Shown piece after piece: positions 1 through 8,312 of a stretch of DNA of 64,000 nt. This stretch comes from Streptomyces guryensis (GTDB lineage Bacteria > Actinomycetota > Actinomycetes > Streptomycetales > Streptomycetaceae). The first letter of the stretch is position 1. Each line of letters begins with the position of its first letter. Made by a program: the position numbers and the translations under genes. The stretch lies in assembly GCF_021261325.1 (NCBI RefSeq), contig NZ_JAJSBI010000008.1, positions 62,001-126,000 of the forward strand. Reading direction: 5' to 3'. The notes beneath the pieces were generated by a model. The model was not told the origin of the DNA. It did not search any database and saw only the letters and a list, made by a program, of their open reading frames with translations.

Positions 1-180
1 TCTCCGGCACGCCCGGCAGGCAGCGGGCGACTGGTGGCGGGCGCCGAGGCGTCGAGGGTGTGCACCTGGGGGCGGTTCGCGGCGTGGCCGGAGCGGCACG
101 CTCCGCCGCGGGCCGGTTGCCCGGCCCCTTCAGCGCGTCGCAGGCGAGCCTGGAGGGCGTGCCCGCCCGGCGGAAACCGA
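1..180. other. left edge, no supported gene
   Basis: This stretch lies downstream of the leftward anti-sigma gene. Open frames cross it on both strands, but none has a recognisable domain together with a plausible start or stop. It may hold part of a gene that continues to the left of the window. I see no RNA gene or repeat in it. Confidence 0.4.
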
Positions 181-708
181 TTACGCCGGGGCGCCCAGCT
201 CCGCCCACACGGTCTTGCCGGCCGCTCCGGGTGTCCGTACGACACCCCAGTCCAGGCAGAGCCGCTGGACGATGAACATGCCGTGCCCGCCAGGGCGGCC
301 CGCGCGGTGCGGGGTGCGGGGCGCGGGCTGGCCCGCCCCCTTGTCGGAGACCTCGATGCGGATGACCTTGTTGTCGCAGGCGATCCACAGCTCGTCCGGG
401 CCGTCGGCGTGCAGACAGGCGTTGGTGACCAGCTCGGAGACGACGAGCAGCACGTCCTCGGCGGCGGCCCGCTGGTCGGCGGTGGCGGCGGGCAGCCAGC
501 CCCACGCGTACAGCGCCTGGCGCGTGAAGTCGCGGGCGAGCGGCACGACGCCGCTCTCGCCGTCGAAGTTCAGCCTGCGGACCTGACCGCCACCCGCGGA
601 CGACACGGGCGCAGCCGACGACGGGGCGTCGTCGCCCTCGGACGCCCCGGAAGCGCCGCTGGGCTCCGGGCCGCGGTCGCCCGGCGAGTAAGGCCGGGTG
701 GTGCTCAT
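181..708 (-). CDS. arsI: anti-sigma factor kinase-like ATP-binding protein (RsbW/HATPase_c)
   Basis: A 175-residue cytoplasmic GHKL-fold protein of the RsbW/SpoIIAB type, expected to bind a SigB-family sigma factor and to phosphorylate a STAS antagonist. Residues 1-45 are a low-complexity acidic/Ser-Gly tail. The ATPase fold follows, with an N-box (ELVTNACLHA, about residues 92-101), a G1 box (DKGAGQP) and a G2 box (GHGMFIVQRL, about 143-152). The start is ATG with GGTGAGG upstream. The next gene upstream on the same strand is a STAS protein, and a SigB-type sigma gene is divergent, which is the usual partner-switch layout. The symbol follows the S. coelicolor sigI locus as I remember it; the family call is firmer than the symbol. 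Confidence 0.85.
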   Translation of the reverse strand: MSTTRPYSPGDRGPEPSGASGASEGDDAPSSAAPVSSAGGGQVRRLNFDGESGVVPLARDFTRQALYAWGWLPAATADQRAAAEDVLLVVSELVTNACLHADGPDELWIACDNKVIRIEVSDKGAGQPAPRTPHRAGRPGGHGMFIVQRLCLDWGVVRTPGAAGKTVWAELGAPA

Positions 709-724
709 CAGCGCTTCACCTCAC

Positions 725-748
725 CGATTCACCGATTCACCAGTTCAC
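725..748 (-). repeat. three tandem octamers upstream of the anti-sigma gene
   Basis: Read on the plus strand, CGATTCAC occurs at 725-732 and 733-740, and CAGTTCAC (two mismatches) at 741-748, head to tail. The array lies 17-40 bases upstream of the ATG at 708, in what would be the leader of the leftward gene. Its function is unknown. Confidence 0.6.
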
Positions 749-974
749 GATTCAAGAGTCGGTACCGCACCTCGACGGTGGATCCGTCGCTGTGCCGCCG
801 ACACGTTGCTGCCGACATGTTCAGGTTGTCCCTGCCGACAGGATGTCTCCTGCCCGGCCGAACCGGCAGAACACCCCCCTATTCGGCCCGGAGGCCGTGG
901 CGCCCGGAAAGTGCCGGTCACACAGGGGTGAGTGGGACAGGACACAGGGTCGCGGGCGGCGGCCGGGCTCAGCC

Positions 975-1352
975 TCAGCCGGCCTCATCGGCCAGGGCCG
1001 CCTCGAGCGTGTCATGGACGGTGAAGACCGCTTCCGCCCCGGTGATCTCGAAGACGCGCGCCACCACGGGCTGCATCCCCGCGAGATGCACCCCGCCCCC
1101 CGCGGCCTCCGCCTTGAGGCGCGCGCCCAGCAGCACATTGAGTCCGGTGGAGTCGCAGAACTCCAGCCGCGAGCAGTCCACCACCAGCCGGCTGAACCCC
1201 TTGGCGAGGCAATCCTCGAGTGGCTCACGCAACAGATCGGCGGTGTGGTGATCCAACTCACCCACCGGGGTCACGACGGCGCTGGAGCCCTCTTCCCCGA
1301 CCTCCACCAGTAGCCGGCCAGACTGTGCGCTGCCGACCGTCCCGCGGTCCAT
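975..1352 (-). CDS. prsI: STAS-domain anti-anti-sigma factor
   Basis: A 125-residue single-domain STAS protein of the SpoIIAA/RsbV/BldG type. It is expected to bind the neighbouring anti-sigma kinase when unphosphorylated and so free the sigma factor. The phosphoacceptor motif FCDSTGLNVLLGAR is present, with Ser in CDSTG as the likely target, after the VVDCSRLEF strand. The open frame extends upstream to 1577, but the ATG at 1352 is chosen because GGGAGAAAG precedes it and the STAS fold starts about 15 residues later. A gap of 266 bases separates it from the anti-sigma gene. The symbol is by remembered synteny with the sigI locus. Confidence 0.87.
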   Translation of the reverse strand: MDRGTVGSAQSGRLLVEVGEEGSSAVVTPVGELDHHTADLLREPLEDCLAKGFSRLVVDCSRLEFCDSTGLNVLLGARLKAEAAGGGVHLAGMQPVVARVFEITGAEAVFTVHDTLEAALADEAG

Positions 1353-1422
1353 GCCGTCTTTCTCCCGACGTCGTGGCTGCTGACTCACGCCCTCGAACAC
1401 TACGCCTTCCTCACACTCTCCG

Positions 1423-1446
1423 ACACCCGAACAACCGCACGCAAAC
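1423..1446 (-). promoter_or_regulatory. possible SigB-type promoter of the STAS gene
   Basis: On the minus strand GTTT (1446-1443) is followed after 14 bases by GGGTGT (1428-1423). This resembles the GTTT-N14/16-GGGTA pattern known for SigB-family sigma factors in Streptomyces. It lies about 70 bases upstream of the STAS start, so the partner-switch genes could be under control of the sigma factor they regulate. A single weak-consensus match; inference. Confidence 0.4.
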
Positions 1447-1601
1447 GGACATATACCCACAGAACGCACTTGCGGCGAGCGTGGGAAAGCGGGTAGGGCT
1501 AGTAGGGATACGTAACCGACACGGCCGGCTTTGGAGGCGCCGCACACCGCAGTGCACGCACTGGCTTCGGCAGCCATATGCCGAGAACGATGGAGGACAT
1601 C

Positions 1602-2528
1602 ATGTCACCCCGGCTCGACGCATCGCATACCCAGGAGGCGACGTCGGCATCCCCTCCGGAACATCTGGATCCCATCGAGAGCATCGAGAGCAACGACCCA
1701 GACGCATCTGCCGGGCTCACCGGGCTGGCAGGCCTTCCGGAGATCCCCCCGTACGACGAAGTGGGACCGGTAGACGCACGAGCGCTCTCCAAGACCCTCT
1801 TCGAGCGCCTTGAGTCCCTTGAGGAAGGCACGCACGAATACTCGTACGTCCGTAACACCCTCGTCGAGCTCAACCTCGCGCTGGTCAAGTTCGCCGCCTC
1901 CCGTTTCCGCTCACGGAGCGAGCCGATGGAGGACATCATCCAGGTCGGAACGATCGGCCTGATCAAGGCGATCGACCGGTTCGAACTGGCCCGGGGCGTC
2001 GAGTTCCCCACGTTCGCCATGCCGACCATCGTCGGGGAGATCAAGCGCTTCTTCCGCGACACCTCGTGGTCCGTGCGCGTACCGCGCAGGCTGCAGGAGC
2101 TCCGGCTCGACCTGGCCAAGGCCGGCGACGAGCTGGCCCAGAAGCTCGACCGGGCGCCGACGGTGGCGGAGCTCGCGGAGCGCCTGGAGCTGACCAAGGA
2201 CGAGGTCGTCGAGGGCATGGCGGCGTCGAACGCGTACACCGCCTCCTCGCTGGACGCCCAGCCCGAGGAGGACGACGCCGAGGGCGCGCTCGCGGACCGG
2301 ATCGGGTACGAGGACCACGGACTCGAAGGCATCGAGTACGTGGAGTCGTTGAAACCGCTGATCGCCGAACTCCCGCCCCGGGACCGGCAGATCCTCTCCC
2401 TGCGTTTCGTCGCGGGCCTGACCCAGTCGGAGATAGGCGAAGAGCTCGGCATCTCGCAGATGCATGTGTCGCGGTTGCTGTCGCGGACACTGGTGCGGTT
2501 GCGCAAGGGCCTGACGCTCGAGGAGTGA
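1602..2528 (+). CDS. sigI: SigB/SigF-family RNA polymerase sigma factor
   Basis: A 308-residue group 3 sigma factor with an acidic N-terminal tail of about 60 residues. Region 2 contains EDIIQVGTIGLIKAIDRF and EFPTFAMPTIVGEIKRFFRD, region 3 contains PRRLQEL and region 4 ends with LTQSEIGEELGISQMHVSRL as the helix-turn-helix for the -35 element. The RYDxxR-type SigB family pattern is clear. ATGs exist at 1578, 1590 and 1602; I choose 1602 because GGAGG stands five bases before it. It is divergent from the STAS and anti-sigma genes, which should control its activity after translation. In S. coelicolor the corresponding locus is linked to osmotic stress (remembered, not shown here). Confidence 0.85.
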   Translation: MSPRLDASHTQEATSASPPEHLDPIESIESNDPDASAGLTGLAGLPEIPPYDEVGPVDARALSKTLFERLESLEEGTHEYSYVRNTLVELNLALVKFAASRFRSRSEPMEDIIQVGTIGLIKAIDRFELARGVEFPTFAMPTIVGEIKRFFRDTSWSVRVPRRLQELRLDLAKAGDELAQKLDRAPTVAELAERLELTKDEVVEGMAASNAYTASSLDAQPEEDDAEGALADRIGYEDHGLEGIEYVESLKPLIAELPPRDRQILSLRFVAGLTQSEIGEELGISQMHVSRLLSRTLVRLRKGLTLEE

Positions 2529-2709
2529 CGGCCTCCCCTGCCTCTTTCTGAGCGCGGTACGTCCGGTCGCCGGGCGTGCCGCGCTCAGACGTTCTCTGGG
2601 TTACCCACAGAAACTCTTTCCCCAGAGGTTGCCATCCATCACTATGGGCCCCCATACCCGCCGGTAGGTCGAATCCCGGCGGGCTGCAAGGGTGCAAGGA
2701 GGCGGGTGG

Positions 2710-4341
2710 ATGGCTCGGGCCGACGGGACCGGCAACGGAGTCGAGACCGGGGGCGGCCGGGGTTCTGGGGGTGTCCCCCGGCAAGAGGTGCATGCGGGCG
2801 CGTCCGACGCGCGGCTGACGGAACTGCTGCGCAGCAGCACCCCCACCGTCTATCCGGCCCTGCAGGAACTCCGCGCCCGGCACCAGCCCTCGGTCCTCGC
2901 CTACGCCCGGCTGTGCACGGCGAGCGAGTCCGCCGCACGGCAACTGGCGGCGCAGGCGTTCACCCTGGCGGCCCGGCAGACGGCGCGCGGCACCGAACCC
3001 CTGGTCCCCCTCCGTCTTCAACTCCTCCTGCTGACCGGCCGGACGGCCACCTCCTGGGTGACCGGTGAACGGGCGGGCGGGCTCGACCCCGGCCTGCTGC
3101 TCCTCCTGACCACGGCGGGCCCGGACGCCCCCGTACCGCCCATGCTGACCGCCTTCCGGTCCCTCCCGTCCCGCGCCCAGGGCCTCGTCTGGTACGGCGT
3201 CGTGGAACAGGAGTCGCAGGACAGAACGGCCGCCCTCCTCGGCCTGACCCGTGAGGACGTGGGCCACGAGACCGCGTCCGCACTCCAGGCCATGGGGCAG
3301 GCATGTCTGCGCTCCCGGCTGGCCGCGTCGGCCGACCCCCGCTGCGGCAACTTCGGCCGGCTCATCGAGGAGTCGGTACGGCCCGACAGCCCGCGCACCA
3401 GCACCGATCTGCGGGCCCACATGGTGCACTGCGTCCACTGCACGGCGGCCTACGAGGAACTGTCGGCCCTGCGCGACGCCCCACGCACCGCGCTGGCCGA
3501 GGGCCTGCTGCCCTGGGCGGGCGAGGCGTACACCACGTCCGACGCACCGCGTCCCGAGGCCCGTGCGGACGTCACGCCCGACGCAACGCGCGCCAAGGCC
3601 CGTGCGGACGGCTCGCCCTGGCCGCCCTCCCCGCGCCTCCTGCTGACCTCGATCGCCGTCGGCGTGGCCCTGGCGCCCCTGCTCGTCTTCCTTCTCTCCC
3701 AGGCCGCTTCACCGGCCTCGCCGCCTCAGGAGGCGGCGGGAGCGGTGCGCACGCCGACGATCCCGCCGCAGGTCACGGTGACGGCGACGGTCTCCGCTGT
3801 GCCCTCGCCGTCACCCTCGGCATCGGCGACGAGCAGGTCGCCGTCACCGACGAGGAGCAGGAGTTCCTCCCCCTCCAAGTCGCCCTCGAAGGCGCCTTCG
3901 AAGTCACCGAAGCCTTCCGCCTCCCCCACCCACGCCCCGAACGGCACGTTCGCGCAGATCGTGAACGTCGCCTCGGGCCGGTGCCTGGACGTCCGCGACG
4001 GCGACTTCGAGAACGGCACGGACGTCATCACGGCCCCCTGCTCCTCGTCCCGCACCCAGCGCTGGCGCGTCGACTCCGCGCGCGCAGTGGTGCAGTCGTC
4101 CGCCGACCCGGAATTCTGCCTGGACAGCCGGGGTGATGTGGACAGGGGTGTGGGCATCTGGGAGTGCGGCTCGGTGTACGGCGGCAACGGCCAGAACCTC
4201 ATGTTCACCGTCGATGAAGACGGGGTGATCCGCCCCGCGGTCGCCATCGAGACCGCGCTGACTCCGCACTGGGGCGACGGGCTGTCGCTGCGACCGCTGG
4301 ACGGGGGCGCCGAGCAGCGATGGCGGGCGGGGGCTTCCTGA
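2710..4341 (+). CDS. membrane protein with sigma-like region, anti-sigma zinc motif and ricin-type lectin domain
   Basis: A 543-residue protein with four visible parts. Residues about 35-225 look like a degenerate ECF-sigma region (a helical segment, then a region-4-like stretch RTAALLGLTREDVGHETA). Residues 237-244 contain the HxxxCxxC zinc motif of anti-sigma (ZAS) proteins. One transmembrane helix spans about 308-332. A Ser/Pro/Lys-rich linker then leads to a C-terminal ricin-B beta-trefoil (about 410-543, with GRCLDVRDGD, QRWRVD and FCLDSRGD). Topology would place the sigma/ZAS part inside and the lectin outside. The start at 2710 follows AAGGAGG. DNA binding and sugar binding are both inference. 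Confidence 0.75.
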   Translation: MARADGTGNGVETGGGRGSGGVPRQEVHAGASDARLTELLRSSTPTVYPALQELRARHQPSVLAYARLCTASESAARQLAAQAFTLAARQTARGTEPLVPLRLQLLLLTGRTATSWVTGERAGGLDPGLLLLLTTAGPDAPVPPMLTAFRSLPSRAQGLVWYGVVEQESQDRTAALLGLTREDVGHETASALQAMGQACLRSRLAASADPRCGNFGRLIEESVRPDSPRTSTDLRAHMVHCVHCTAAYEELSALRDAPRTALAEGLLPWAGEAYTTSDAPRPEARADVTPDATRAKARADGSPWPPSPRLLLTSIAVGVALAPLLVFLLSQAASPASPPQEAAGAVRTPTIPPQVTVTATVSAVPSPSPSASATSRSPSPTRSRSSSPSKSPSKAPSKSPKPSASPTHAPNGTFAQIVNVASGRCLDVRDGDFENGTDVITAPCSSSRTQRWRVDSARAVVQSSADPEFCLDSRGDVDRGVGIWECGSVYGGNGQNLMFTVDEDGVIRPAVAIETALTPHWGDGLSLRPLDGGAEQRWRAGAS

Positions 4342-4354
4342 CCAGGGAGCCTTC

Positions 4355-5527
4355 TCAGACCTCCCGCACACCCCGGCGCCACACCCCGGTGACCAGCGGC
4401 ACGCCCGGCCGGTAGGCGAGGTGTACGTGGCTCGGGGCGTCGAGGGTGACGAGGTCCGCGCGGGAGCCGGGGCTCAGCCGGCCGATGTCGTCCCGGCGCA
4501 GGGCCCGGGCACCGCCCGCCGTGGCCGACCAGACCGCCTCGTCCGGGGTCATCCCCATGTCCCGTACCGCGAGGGCGATGCAGAAGGGGACGGAGGAGGT
4601 GAAGGACGAGCCGGGGTTGCAGTCGGTGGAGAGGGCGACGGTGGCGCCGGCGTCGAGGAGACGGCGGGCGTCGGGCCACTCGGCGCGGGTGGAGAACTCG
4701 GCGCCGGGGAGGAGGGTGGCGACCGTCGCGCCGTTGGCGAGCGCGTCCACATCCGCGTCCGTGAGGTGGGTGCAGTGGTCGGCGCTTGCCGCATCGAGCT
4801 CGACCGCCAACTGCACGCCGGGGCCGTAGGAGAGCTGGTTGGCGTGGATGCGCGGGTGCAGGCCCTTTGCCTTGCCCGCGGTGAGGACCGCGCGGGCCTG
4901 GTCGCCGTCGAAGGCGCCCTTCTCGCAGAAGACGTCGACCCAACGGGCGTACGGCGCACAGGCGTCGAGCATCTCGCCGGTGACCAGGGCGACGTAGCCG
5001 GCGGGGTCGTCGGCGTAGTCGGGGGAGACGATGTGGGCGCCGAGGTAGGTGACCTCGTCGGTGTGGGCGGCGGCGATGCGCAGGGCGCGGGACTCGTCTT
5101 CGGTGGTCAGGCCGTAGCCGGACTTGGTCTCGAAGGTCGTCGTGCCCTGGCGCAGGGCCTCGGCGAGGTAGCGGGTGAGGTTGGCCTCCAGCTCCTCGTC
5201 GCTCGCGGCGCGGGTGGCGGCGACGGTGGTGCGGATGCCGCCCGCGCTGTACGACCGCCCGGACATCCGGGCGTTGAACTCCTGGGTCCGGTCGCCCGCG
5301 AAGACCAGGTGGGAGTGCGAGTCGACGAAGCCGGGGAGGACCGCCCGGCCGCCGGCGTCGACCCGGTTGTCAGTGGCGGGTGCTTTGCTTGATTCACCGG
5401 TCCACGCGACACGGTCGCCGTCGATGACGAGCGCCGCGTCCTGGATCAGGCCGAGGGGGGAGCCGTCACCGAGGGAGGGGTCGTTGGTGACCAGCGTGGC
5501 GATGTTGGTGATGACGGTGCTGCTCAT
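4355..5527 (-). CDS. hutI: imidazolonepropionase
   Basis: A 390-residue amidohydrolase-superfamily enzyme that hydrolyses 4-imidazolone-5-propionate to N-formimino-L-glutamate, the third step of histidine breakdown. The metal-site motif DSHSHLVFAGDR is near residue 70, followed by KSGYGL, HANQLSYGPG and the late STDCNPGSS motif with its catalytic Asp. Length is usual for the family. The ATG at 5527 has GAGGA upstream, 38 bases after the end of the preceding gene. It is the last gene of the hutU-M20-hutF-hutI operon. The open frame continues far upstream, but that part is antisense to nothing useful and lacks homology. Confidence 0.95.
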   Translation of the reverse strand: MSSTVITNIATLVTNDPSLGDGSPLGLIQDAALVIDGDRVAWTGESSKAPATDNRVDAGGRAVLPGFVDSHSHLVFAGDRTQEFNARMSGRSYSAGGIRTTVAATRAASDEELEANLTRYLAEALRQGTTTFETKSGYGLTTEDESRALRIAAAHTDEVTYLGAHIVSPDYADDPAGYVALVTGEMLDACAPYARWVDVFCEKGAFDGDQARAVLTAGKAKGLHPRIHANQLSYGPGVQLAVELDAASADHCTHLTDADVDALANGATVATLLPGAEFSTRAEWPDARRLLDAGATVALSTDCNPGSSFTSSVPFCIALAVRDMGMTPDEAVWSATAGGARALRRDDIGRLSPGSRADLVTLDAPSHVHLAYRPGVPLVTGVWRRGVREV

Positions 5528-5565
5528 CGTCGTGTCCTCATGGGTGGCCGGACGGGGAAGTGTGG

Positions 5566-6927
5566 TCAGCCGCGAAGGGCTTCGACGGCTTGTGCCAGGG
5601 CCTGCGGCACATCCGGTACGAGCGCGTGCGCGCCGTCGCGTACGACGTGGCGGCCGCCGACGATCGTGTGCCGTACGTCCGCCGCGGTCGCGGCGAATAC
5701 GGCGGTCTCGGCGCCGAGCCTGGGCAGCGGCCCCGCTGTCCTGACGGAGTCGAGCGCGATCGTGGTGAGGTCGGCGAGGGAGCCCTGTTCGATCCTGCCC
5801 GCCTCGTCCCAGCCGAGGGCGGCGTGGCCGTCGGCCGAGGCCGCGCGCAGCAGTGCGGCGGCGGTCCAGTGGCCGCGGCTGCGGGTGCGCAGGCGTTCGT
5901 TGAGCTCCATCGCGCGTGCCTCTTCGAGCAGGTCGACGACGGCGTGGCTGTCGGAGCCGAGACAGAGCGGGGAGCCCTCGTTCTGCAGGGCGACGGCCGG
6001 TCCGATGCCGTCCGCGAGGTCCCGCTCGGTCGTCGGGCACATGCAGGTGCCGGTGCCGGAACCGCCGATGAGGGAGATGTCCTCGGCGGTGAGGTGGGTG
6101 TTGTGGACGCCGGTGGTGCGCGGGCCGAGCACGCCGTGCAGGGCGAGGAGCTGGGTCGGGGTGCACCCGTGGACCTCCAGGCAGGCCTCGTTCTCGGCGG
6201 TCTGCTCCGACAGGTGCACATGGAGCGGGGCCCGCCGTTCCTCGGCCCATCGCGCCACGGTCGCCAACTGGTCGGCGGGCACGGCCCGTACGGAGTGGAT
6301 CGCCGCACCGATCCGCGCGTGATCCCGTTCCTTGAGAACTGAACAGCGTTCGGCCCAGGCCTCCGCGCCGCCGTCGGAGAAGCGCAGCTGGTGGGTGTTG
6401 GGCGGCTCGCCGCCGGGCCGGTTCGAGAGGCCGGAGGAGAGGTAGACGGTGTCGAGGAGGGTGATGCGGATGCCGGCGTCGGCGGCAGCCGCGATGAGGG
6501 CCTCGCCCATGGCGTTGGGGTCGGCGTAGGGGGTGCCGCCGCGTGCGTGGTGGACGTAGTGGAACTCGCCGACGGAGGTGACGCCTGCCAGCGCCATCTC
6601 GGCGTACACGGCGCGGGCGAGCGCGTGGTACGTGTCCGGGGTCAGCCTGTCGGCGATCGAGTACATGACCTCGCGCCAGGTCCAGAAGGTGCCGGAGCCG
6701 ACCTGGACGGTGGAGCGCAGGGCACGGTGGAAGGCGTGCGAGTGGGCGTTCGCCAGTCCCGGCAGTGTGAGTCCGCGCAGGATCTCGGCGCCGGGGGGCG
6801 GGGTGGGCACGTCGGTGCGGACGCCTGCGATGCGGCCGTCGCTCACGTCGAGGGCGACTCCCGGCTCGACGTGGGTGTCGAGCCAGGCGTGCTCCAGCCA
6901 GTACGTCCGCGTGTGGGGGTGCGTCAC
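5566..6927 (-). CDS. hutF: formimidoylglutamate deiminase
   Basis: A 453-residue amidohydrolase that converts N-formimino-L-glutamate to N-formyl-L-glutamate and ammonia. Metal ligands are visible in NAHSHAFHRA (about residues 60-69), HVHLSEQ (about 235-241) and GSDSHAVVDLL (about 325-335), in the order expected for HutF. The start overlaps the stop of the upstream M20 gene by four bases, showing translational coupling. The enzyme implies that this organism takes the formylglutamate branch rather than the direct HutG or folate-linked branch. Confusion with a guanine or cytosine deaminase is possible in automatic annotation, but the context favours HutF. Confidence 0.93.
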   Translation of the reverse strand: MTHPHTRTYWLEHAWLDTHVEPGVALDVSDGRIAGVRTDVPTPPPGAEILRGLTLPGLANAHSHAFHRALRSTVQVGSGTFWTWREVMYSIADRLTPDTYHALARAVYAEMALAGVTSVGEFHYVHHARGGTPYADPNAMGEALIAAAADAGIRITLLDTVYLSSGLSNRPGGEPPNTHQLRFSDGGAEAWAERCSVLKERDHARIGAAIHSVRAVPADQLATVARWAEERRAPLHVHLSEQTAENEACLEVHGCTPTQLLALHGVLGPRTTGVHNTHLTAEDISLIGGSGTGTCMCPTTERDLADGIGPAVALQNEGSPLCLGSDSHAVVDLLEEARAMELNERLRTRSRGHWTAAALLRAASADGHAALGWDEAGRIEQGSLADLTTIALDSVRTAGPLPRLGAETAVFAATAADVRHTIVGGRHVVRDGAHALVPDVPQALAQAVEALRG

Positions 6928-8312
6928 CTGCAGGCCAGCCCTTCCAGTACGTCGGCGAGTGCGAGCACCCCGGCCACGCAGTCGTCCTCGGCGGCGAACT
7001 CGGCCGGGGAGTGCGAGACGCCCGTGGGGTTGCGCACGAACAGCATGGCGGTCGGGATGCTCCCGGAGAGGATTCCGGCGTCGTGTCCGGCACCGGTACC
7101 CAGGACGGGGACCGTGATGTCGGTGTCCTTGCCGAGGATGCGGGCCAGTTCATCGCGCAGGGCGTGGTCGAACTCGACGACGGGCGTGAAGGACTCACGG
7201 ACCACGTCGAGCTCGATGCCGTGTGCGGCGGCGTACTCGCGGGCCGCGTTCTCGATCCCGCCGACCACGGCGTCGAGGCGCTCCTGGTCCTCGGCGCGGG
7301 AGTCGAGCCAGCCGCGTACGAGCGAGGGGATGGCGTTGACGCCGTTCGGCTCGACGGTGATCTTGCCGAAGGTGGCGACGGCACCGGCGAGTTCGGCCTC
7401 CCGACGGGCGGCGAGCACGGTCTCGGCGTACGACAGCATGGGGTCGCGCCGGTCGACGAGACGGGTCGTGCCGGCGTGGTTGGCCTCGCCCCGGAAGTCG
7501 AACCGCCAGCGCCCGTGCGGCCAGATGGCACTGGCGATGCCGATCCGGTCGCCGGACCCCGCGGCGGAGCCGCTATCGGACAGCGCCAGCGCCCGCCCCT
7601 GCTCGACGTGCAGTTCGACGAAGGCGCCGATGCGCCCGAGCCGATCCGGGTCCGCCCCGATGGCGTCGGGGTCGTATCCGGCGGCCTCCATGGCACGCGG
7701 GAGGCTGATCCCGTCGCCGTCGGTCAGCTTGTGGGCCTTCTCGACGGTGAGCTGTCCGGCGGTCAGCCGCGACCCGACACAGGCCAGTCCGAACCGGGCG
7801 CCCTCCTCGTCACCGAAGTTGACGATGGCGAGGGGCTTGCTGAACTCCACTCCCCTCCCGCGGAGTTCGTCGAGCGCGGCGAAGGAGGACACGACGCCCA
7901 GGGGCCCGTCGAAGGCACCCCCGTCGGGCACGGAGTCGAGATGCGACCCCGTGACGACGGCGTCCCCGGCGCCCGGATCCCCGAGCCAGGCCCACTGATT
8001 CCCGTTCCGGTCGACCTCGTACGCCAACCCGCGTGCCTCGGCCTGCTCCTTGAACCAGGCCCGGCACTCGGCATCGGCACCGGTCCACGCGAAGCGCCGG
8101 TAACCACGGGAGTCGGGGTGCCGCCCGATGGGGAGCAGCTCGCGCCACATCGAGTGAAAGGAACTGCCGGCCGGCACAGGCCCTGAGCCGCCAGGCTGTG
8201 GGCAGTCGTTCCGCAGGGCGGAACGGGTGGGCAGAGCCGAACCCGCAGGCGGCGACGAGTCCGCGGCCTCCACCGGAGGGTTGCCGCGCCGCTCATCTCC
8301 CGGAAGGGTCAC
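6924..8312 (-). CDS. M20-family amidohydrolase (allantoate / N-carbamoyl-amino acid hydrolase type)
   Basis: A 462-residue M20/ArgE-type metallohydrolase. Di-zinc motifs are seen as GSHLDSVPDGGAFDGPLGV, FGDEEGARFG, ELHVEQG, EANHAGTT and the late GAGHDAG. Annotation pipelines usually call this family allantoate amidohydrolase. In this operon it follows hutU and precedes hutF, so the more likely substrate is N-formyl-L-glutamate, which would complete the route to glutamate and formate where no HutG is visible. That is inference from position. Start is GTG at 8312, overlapping the hutU stop by four bases. About 50 N-terminal residues are low complexity, so a later start is possible. Confidence 0.85.
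   Translation of the reverse strand: MTLPGDERRGNPPVEAADSSPPAGSALPTRSALRNDCPQPGGSGPVPAGSSFHSMWRELLPIGRHPDSRGYRRFAWTGADAECRAWFKEQAEARGLAYEVDRNGNQWAWLGDPGAGDAVVTGSHLDSVPDGGAFDGPLGVVSSFAALDELRGRGVEFSKPLAIVNFGDEEGARFGLACVGSRLTAGQLTVEKAHKLTDGDGISLPRAMEAAGYDPDAIGADPDRLGRIGAFVELHVEQGRALALSDSGSAAGSGDRIGIASAIWPHGRWRFDFRGEANHAGTTRLVDRRDPMLSYAETVLAARREAELAGAVATFGKITVEPNGVNAIPSLVRGWLDSRAEDQERLDAVVGGIENAAREYAAAHGIELDVVRESFTPVVEFDHALRDELARILGKDTDITVPVLGTGAGHDAGILSGSIPTAMLFVRNPTGVSHSPAEFAAEDDCVAGVLALADVLEGLACR

Noticed and set aside
2761..2790. CTGGGGGTGTCCCCCGG hairpin inside the lectin gene as a mobile repeat
   Set aside because: The reading frame passes through it and it is in the low-complexity N-terminus; there is no sign of disruption, so it was not counted as an element.
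4355..7696. A 1113-codon leftward open frame ending as hutI
   Set aside because: Only the last 390 codons are hutI-like; the upstream part is the shadow of hutF and the M20 gene in another frame. High GC keeps such frames open.
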